From Pseudobdellovibrionaceae bacterium (GTDB taxonomy: Bacteria; Bdellovibrionota; Bdellovibrionia; Bdellovibrionales; JAGQZY01): a stretch of 64,000 nt of DNA. Below, piece by piece: positions 59,504-64,000 of the stretch; the first letter of the stretch is position 1; each line of letters starts with the position of its first letter. The notes beneath the pieces were generated by a model. It was not told the origin of the DNA. It searched no databases and saw nothing but the letters and a program-made list of their open reading frames with translations. A program made the position numbers and the translations under genes. The DNA lies in assembly GCA_020635085.1 (NCBI GenBank), contig JACKAL010000005.1, positions 121,645 to 185,644 of the forward strand, read 5' to 3'.

Positions 59504-60274
59504 ATGCTTAAATTATTGTCATACCCAAGAGCTTTTTTACTTATTCCATTTATTATTGTTTGGACTGGGTTTTGTTCCGCCATAGTGCTTCTCGGCCTTA
59601 TTGTGGGAATACACAAAGAAGTTATTTGGAAGTATTGGATTCGGCCAGTGTGGACCCGAGTGTTACTTGTATGTAGTGGTGTGCGTGTGCATGTGAAGGG
59701 AGCAGAAAAATTACCTAAAAATGTCGGCGCTCTTTATTTGTTCAATCATACGAGTCACTATGACATTCCGGTGATTTTTTTTGGTTCGCCACGGTTTTGT
59801 AACTTTGGTTCAAAAAGCGAGTTATTCTCAATTCCTCTCTTCGGTTGGGCTATTCGCATGACGGGTGCATTGGAAATTGAACGCAGTAATCGTACGAAAG
59901 TGATTCAGATTTACAAAGAGGCCGAAGTGCGTGTTAAAAATGGTGAAATATTTGCTTTGGCTCCTGAAGGCACGCGCCGTCCAGGACATGGAACATTGGG
60001 TGATTTTAAATCGGGCCCGTTCTTTTTTGCGGTCAACTCCCATATGCCGATCATTCCGTTGTTACTTGTGGGTTGTGAGGACGTGATTAAAAAGCATTCG
60101 ATCATGATCAATTGGGGGCGCTGGCGCACCGATGTTACTTTTGAATTGTTAGATCCTATTTATCCCGATCAAAGTGGGGAGGCGCAAATTCCAGAATTGA
60201 AGACGAAAGTTTTCGAGGTTATGCAGCGCTCGTTAAGAGAACGCTGGCAACAACGAGGAGAGACTACTTTGTAA
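59504..60274 (+). CDS. 1-acylglycerol-3-phosphate acyltransferase (PlsC family)
   Basis: A 256-residue protein with two N-terminal hydrophobic segments (FLLIPFIIVWTGFCSAIVLL) and the PlsC motifs: LYLFNHTSHYDIPVIFFGSP (HxxxxD), GALEIERSNRTKVIQ, FALAPEGTRRPGHGTLGDFK (phosphate binding) and PIIPLLLVG. It makes phosphatidate at the inner membrane. It is the second PlsC-type gene in the window; this one is closer to the canonical enzyme than the CdsA-linked one. Its end overlaps the convergent gene by 11 bases. Confidence 0.92.
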   Translation: MLKLLSYPRAFLLIPFIIVWTGFCSAIVLLGLIVGIHKEVIWKYWIRPVWTRVLLVCSGVRVHVKGAEKLPKNVGALYLFNHTSHYDIPVIFFGSPRFCNFGSKSELFSIPLFGWAIRMTGALEIERSNRTKVIQIYKEAEVRVKNGEIFALAPEGTRRPGHGTLGDFKSGPFFFAVNSHMPIIPLLLVGCEDVIKKHSIMINWGRWRTDVTFELLDPIYPDQSGEAQIPELKTKVFEVMQRSLRERWQQRGETTL

Positions 60275-61682
60275 CTGCCGGAGATAAAGTGTTTTGAGGA
60301 TGGGGTGGACTCATTTGGCAGGCTTTTAGTTGGCTCAAATACTGATTGATATTTGATTTTGTTAATACCGTTGGATCAGTGCCACAGTTACCAGAAGAAA
60401 TACCACTACACGAATAACAAATATCTCGTCCATTTCCAGGAACCATAAAAGGAGCTGAAGAATTTTTGCACTGAGCTTCACTCATGAAGTTTACGGGCAT
60501 GACTTCTTTTACAGCACTCAAGCATGCGGTGCCATCGCAAGTTCCAGGTTGTCCTAAATCGGTCCCCATTGTGTAGGTTGGCGCCACAGTAATTTTTCTT
60601 AAAGTGTTGCCATTGAGTGCGTTCTTTACTTGAAAAATAGCGCGTCGCCCTTTTACGGGGTCATTCTGCAACGATATTTTAATAAGAGGTTTTGATTCAT
60701 CTAATTCGTAAGGTGGAGTATTCGTTGAGCTTTTACTATGGCCAACATAAGCGAGAGGATTACCATCTTGATCAAGAGAAAATTTAATGACCCCTTTGAG
60801 TGCTGTATTATTTAACTCTCTAAAATTTATTGGCAGGGTGGTTTCCGTTAGTTGACAAGTCGGGAGTTTGACTGCCAGATGCGGGTCCATATGCTGGCAC
60901 CAGGTTTTTTGTTTATAATCAAAGTAATAGCGTTTGTAGTTACCCACGTGAATATTTCTTTTTAGAGTACTGTCGTAGCGAAATTTTGTTGGATCGCCAA
61001 CGTAAAAATCGTCTGCCGTAGACGATGTAAATATCTTTGTCAGGTCGGAGGTTTCATCATCCCAAGGAGTGCCTGGAGTGAGGATTCTTTTGTTGTCGAG
61101 ACGACAATGATACTTATCCTTAAGATTTGCTATAAGCTTTAAGCTATTGTCTTTTGCTTTGGCGACAACAAACTGTCGATCTTGTCCAGCTGAGCATGTT
61201 TGTAATTCTTTCTGTACTTTTTCTCCGTCAAGTTTAATCGGGGGTGTTTCAGCCATTCGCGGTTGAGCTAATTGTTGACAATGACCTTTCTTACATTCTT
61301 CAGGGTCGTCGATAAATAATTCAAGGGCGGTGTACTCGTGGCAAGACCCTCGATCGATAGAAGAGTTTTGATTAACAAGCTGGTCACAGGTTAATCCTGT
61401 CTGAAATTTAGATTCATCGCGCAAAACACCAGATTGGTCCATTTTTTTATAAACGAAATAGTTTTTAAGGACATCGCCTTTTTTATTACGCGGGCAGTGT
61501 GCATAGGTAATTTTGGGTTGGTCATATTGAAAATTTGTTTTAAATTTAATGCTGGCGCGTAGGCCAATGGTGTCGATGTAGGTGGGCCCGAATTCGTTAG
61601 AAGTCACCATCTCAGTAAAGGCATGTGCTTTATAAATATCGCCAATGCCGAACAACAGGGTGAGTAAAAATAGACGTCTCAT
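60264..61682 (-). CDS. Secreted Cys-rich protein of unknown function
   Basis: A 472-residue protein with signal peptide LFLLTLLFGIGDIYKAHAF. It contains about 20 Cys (YAHCPRNKKG, LTCDQLVN, GSCHEYTAL, PEECKKGHCQQ, PGTCDGTACLSAV, ICYSCSGISSGNCG), so it is likely rich in disulfides in the periplasm or outside. No domain is recognised. Its start lies 293 bases from the glycosyltransferase gene, head to head. Confidence 0.72.
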   Translation of the reverse strand: MRRLFLLTLLFGIGDIYKAHAFTEMVTSNEFGPTYIDTIGLRASIKFKTNFQYDQPKITYAHCPRNKKGDVLKNYFVYKKMDQSGVLRDESKFQTGLTCDQLVNQNSSIDRGSCHEYTALELFIDDPEECKKGHCQQLAQPRMAETPPIKLDGEKVQKELQTCSAGQDRQFVVAKAKDNSLKLIANLKDKYHCRLDNKRILTPGTPWDDETSDLTKIFTSSTADDFYVGDPTKFRYDSTLKRNIHVGNYKRYYFDYKQKTWCQHMDPHLAVKLPTCQLTETTLPINFRELNNTALKGVIKFSLDQDGNPLAYVGHSKSSTNTPPYELDESKPLIKISLQNDPVKGRRAIFQVKNALNGNTLRKITVAPTYTMGTDLGQPGTCDGTACLSAVKEVMPVNFMSEAQCKNSSAPFMVPGNGRDICYSCSGISSGNCGTDPTVLTKSNINQYLSQLKACQMSPPHPQNTLSPAVTK

Positions 61683-61783
61683 GTGATTTTTATCGGTAAA
61701 TAGTTAAATTGTATTGAGGTCTTTCTGGCTGTATGGTTGTGCTTTTTGTATGAACTAAGACATAGGTCTTGTGCCTCACGTCC

Positions 61784-61810
61784 TAAAGTTCTGAGCCGTA
61801 ATGCCGACGA
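61784..61810 (+). promoter_or_regulatory. FliA (sigma-28)-like promoter
   Basis: TAAAGTTC-N11-GCCGACGA matches the consensus TAAAGTTT-N11-GCCGATAA in spacing and in 13 of 16 positions. The next gene start (61976) is about 158 bases after the predicted start site. That leader contains TAGGG-GAGA-CCCTA inside an AGCTT/AAGCT stem, so a small RNA or structured leader is possible. Confidence 0.5.
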
Positions 61811-61975
61811 GAGTTGGGTAAGAGCTTGAGGTATTTACGAAGAGACTAGGGGAGACCCTAATAAGCTGAGAATAAACAAAGGTCGAGCAGATTGCTGTGA
61901 AGACGACATAGCCATAGATAGGGTTTATATTTTTTAAATCGTTTCTATATTAAAAGAATATTAATATTTATAAAG

Positions 61976-63112
61976 ATGAAGATCCTGCACTTAAGCAAAT
62001 ATTATCATCCTTACCGCGGCGGCATAGAGAAAGTCATAAAGGAACTATCTGAAGCTTCGGTAAAAAATGGTCACGAAGTAACGGTCATCTGTGCGAATGA
62101 ATCGTACAAGCGCCAAGAAGAATATATAAACGGTGTACGTGTGATCCGCTTACCGTTAGCGTTTACTGTTTTTTCTCAGCCGATTACTCCCGCCATTTTT
62201 AAAGAGTTACATGTCGAAATTGCAAGAACAGATGTTGTTCATATGCATACCCCAAACCCGATGTATGAGTTTGCTGTTTTGCAAAATGATTTCGATAAAC
62301 CATTAGTTGTTACGTACCATTGTGAAGTTTATAAGGCGCGAGCCTTGAACAATCTGTATCAGCCGGTTTCGAATGCTTTACTAAAACGAGCGGATAAAAT
62401 CCTAGTGGGTACATCCTTTCATATTGAACACTCACGATGGCTCAAGGAGTTTGCAGAAAAGTGCGAAATTATTCCTTTCGGCATAGAGCCAAAATATACG
62501 AATATCAATGAGAAAATTTCTCATTATCTTCAGCCTATCAAAATGCAATATGGTTCGTACTTTTTGTTTGCTGGCCGTATGGTGCCTTATAAAGGTGTCG
62601 ATGTACTCTTAAAAGCCATGCTGAAAGTGCAAGATGCGAACCTGGTATTAATCGGTGTCGGGCGCATGTTGGATGAGTGGAAGGCGCTGAGCAAAAAATT
62701 AAATCTCGAGAGCCGAGTTCATTTTGTCGGTAAAATTGAGTCCGACGATGAGTTTGCGGCCTTTGTTCATGGTGCAAGAGCCTTAGTTTTACCATCCATT
62801 AATGAAGCGGAAGCTTTTGGCCTGGTTCTTTTAGAAGCGATGTCGTGCGCAAAGCCGGTTATTACGACTAATCTTAACTCCGGAGTTCGCTTCGTCAACA
62901 AAGCGAATGAGACGGGGCTTATGGTTCCCGTGATGGATGTGGAGCGGTTGGGCGAGGCGATGAACCGACTTCTGCAAGATGATGTTCTTTACGCTCGTTT
63001 AAGTAAAAATGCCTATGAACACTTCCAGAATCACTTCTTAATTAGTACATGCTTTGCTCGTCATGAGCAAATTTATCAGAATCTATTACAAAAGCTCAAA
63101 CGCACAGCTTAG
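61976..63112 (+). CDS. Glycosyltransferase family 4 (GT-B fold)
   Basis: A 378-residue GT4 enzyme. The N-terminal domain has KILHLSKYYHPYRGGIEKVI, the usual PxxGGxE opening, and VVHMHTPNPMYEFAVL. The C-terminal domain has FLFAGRMVPYKGVDVLLKAM and VLPSINEAEAFGLVLLEAMS (the E-x7-E retaining-transferase signature, here EAFGLVLLE). It adds a sugar from a nucleotide donor to a lipid or polysaccharide acceptor in the cytoplasm. No other polysaccharide genes are near, so the acceptor is unknown. RBS is weak. Confidence 0.9.
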   Translation: MKILHLSKYYHPYRGGIEKVIKELSEASVKNGHEVTVICANESYKRQEEYINGVRVIRLPLAFTVFSQPITPAIFKELHVEIARTDVVHMHTPNPMYEFAVLQNDFDKPLVVTYHCEVYKARALNNLYQPVSNALLKRADKILVGTSFHIEHSRWLKEFAEKCEIIPFGIEPKYTNINEKISHYLQPIKMQYGSYFLFAGRMVPYKGVDVLLKAMLKVQDANLVLIGVGRMLDEWKALSKKLNLESRVHFVGKIESDDEFAAFVHGARALVLPSINEAEAFGLVLLEAMSCAKPVITTNLNSGVRFVNKANETGLMVPVMDVERLGEAMNRLLQDDVLYARLSKNAYEHFQNHFLISTCFARHEQIYQNLLQKLKRTA

Positions 63113-63224
63113 TTTCCCCTTTTCCTTCTGTCAGGATTGTTCTGATCTGAAACGAATAGGGCACAAAAGTGTACTATAATGATAATCGACTCTATCTTTT
63201 AAGACGAACGTCGATAAGCAAAAT

Positions 63225-63860
63225 ATGCGTCATATTTTGAATTTCAAGAAGCAAGGTGTAGAGCTCCCAACATTTGCCGAGTCTTACGTGCAAACACTTT
63301 TATTTAACCTGCAGGCTCATGATGGCAATACCCAGGCCCATTGCGTGCGCGTTTCGGAAATGGCTTTGTCTCTGGCACAGGCGATGAATTTAAATTTGAT
63401 GGAGCAGGCAATTTGCTTGTACGCAGGATTACTACATGATGTAGGTAAAATGAAAATTGCCGAAAAGATTTTAAATAAGCCAGATAAGCTAACCCAAGAA
63501 GAATACGATTTAGTTAAAAAACATACAGAATTTGGTGTAGAGCTGATCGGCCCGCTAACGGTACTGCCATTTTTTAGAAAAGTGAGCGACGCGATTTTAT
63601 ACCACCATGAGCGCATAGATGGTAAGGGCTACTTCAACTTACCTGAAGAGGATATTCCACTGGCTTCGAAGATTATTCTTATAGTGGATACAGTAGATGC
63701 CATAACAGAAGATCGTCCCTATCGAAAAGGCAGGTCTTTTGAGGTTGCCTGTGATGAGCTTGTTCGTTGCTCGGGCACGCAGTTTGATGAACAAATTGTG
63801 GATTGTTTTTTAGATGTATTTGGGCGACGACGCGTCGAAAAAACCAATAAAGCAGCTTAA
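63225..63860 (+). CDS. HD-GYP-like protein with GYF instead of GYP
   Basis: A 211-residue HD-domain protein: NTQAHCVRVSEMALSLAQAM, LYAGLLHDVGKMKIAEKILN (HD metal ligands), VKKHTEFGVELIGPL, YHHERIDGKGYFNLPEEDIP and VDTVDAITEDRPYRKGRSFE. The motif normally read HHExxDGxGYP ends in GYF. No sensory or receiver domain is attached. It is probably a cyclic-di-GMP phosphodiesterase-related protein of reduced or altered specificity. It starts 112 bases after the glycosyltransferase; TATAAT near 63173 may give it its own promoter. Confidence 0.85.
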   Translation: MRHILNFKKQGVELPTFAESYVQTLLFNLQAHDGNTQAHCVRVSEMALSLAQAMNLNLMEQAICLYAGLLHDVGKMKIAEKILNKPDKLTQEEYDLVKKHTEFGVELIGPLTVLPFFRKVSDAILYHHERIDGKGYFNLPEEDIPLASKIILIVDTVDAITEDRPYRKGRSFEVACDELVRCSGTQFDEQIVDCFLDVFGRRRVEKTNKAA

Positions 63861-63913
63861 AGCTATTCGAATTTTTACATAAGATCTTAAGAGAAAGTAG
63901 AAGTCTTTTTTAA

Positions 63914-64000
63914 TTAAAAACGCATACGCACTTCATGCAGCAGGGGAAGAACGTCTTCTTTGTCCGGTACTGATTTAATGGCTAGTAAATCTTTTACGTA
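63914..64000 (-). CDS. C-terminus of a gene cut by the window edge
   Basis: The minus strand reads YVKDLLAIKSVPDKEDVLPL and ends LHEVRMRF followed by TAA at 63914-63916. Only 28 residues are visible, so no family can be named. It converges with the HD-GYP-like gene. Confidence 0.5.
   Translation of the reverse strand, partial: YVKDLLAIKSVPDKEDVLPLLHEVRMRF

Overview
The window looks like chromosome of a Gram-negative, AT-leaning bacterium close to Bdellovibrio and its relatives (Bdellovibrionota). This is inferred, not proven. The evidence is several lipoproteins with the lipobox context FQNCG or FNNCG (starts at 21623, 40325 and 53054), a very high share of secreted, lipoprotein and beta-barrel genes, FliA (sigma-28)-like promoters in front of such lipoprotein genes, and HD-GYP, sigma-54 and phosphorelay signalling genes. 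Housekeeping functions include 2-oxoacid:ferredoxin oxidoreductase (korAB), aconitase, serA, glutaredoxin/BolA and one tRNA-Arg.

Layout. 1-10.4 kb: mostly envelope and secreted proteins (lysozyme-like lipoprotein, DUF2914 membrane protein, endonuclease/exonuclease/phosphatase lipoprotein, a lipoprotein with two YqfB/ASCH-like domains), tRNA-Arg(TCT), and a decayed ChaN/Tiki-like gene. 10.4-14.1 kb: CPBP protease, a HigBA-type toxin-antitoxin pair with a palindromic operator, a long inverted repeat, and an NrsF/ECF sigma pair. 14.1-17.3 kb: YHS protein, dihaem lipoprotein, YceI protein and a haem-motif outer-membrane barrel. The sigma gene and the YHS gene share a divergent region that carries two GTAAC-N16-CGAA promoters. 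17.4-25.9 kb: secreted proteins, a PA14-like lipoprotein, an aldehyde dehydrogenase, a cyclic-nucleotide-binding protein, a 977-residue coiled-coil lipoprotein and an SH3-like/barrel protein. 26-28 kb: a palindromic repeat with a 19-bp tandem tail, cut by an IS3-family (IS407-like) element that also truncates the following gene.

28-41.6 kb: korAB, an acyltransferase/CdsA-like pair, a sigma-54 activator, serA facing an FAD-linked 2-hydroxyacid dehydrogenase, and a four-gene phosphorelay operon (response regulator with extra domain, single receiver, histidine kinase, Hpt). 41.6-46.3 kb: a small DUF2892-like gene, grxD-bolA, an HNH nuclease and a two-gene operon for DNA topoisomerase VI (B and A subunits), which is the most unusual content here for a bacterium. 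46.3-64 kb: a second palindrome-plus-tandem-tail repeat, secreted proteins, aconitase, a GAF/HD-GYP protein with a large insertion, a LysR-PhoD-pseudo-ALDH operon, a VWA lipoprotein, MipA/OmpV, another PlsC, a GT4 glycosyltransferase and an HD-GYP variant. Both ends of the window cut through genes.

No rRNA, CRISPR array, prophage or complete restriction system was seen. All functions come from reading motifs by eye. Genes marked unknown have no family I recognise.
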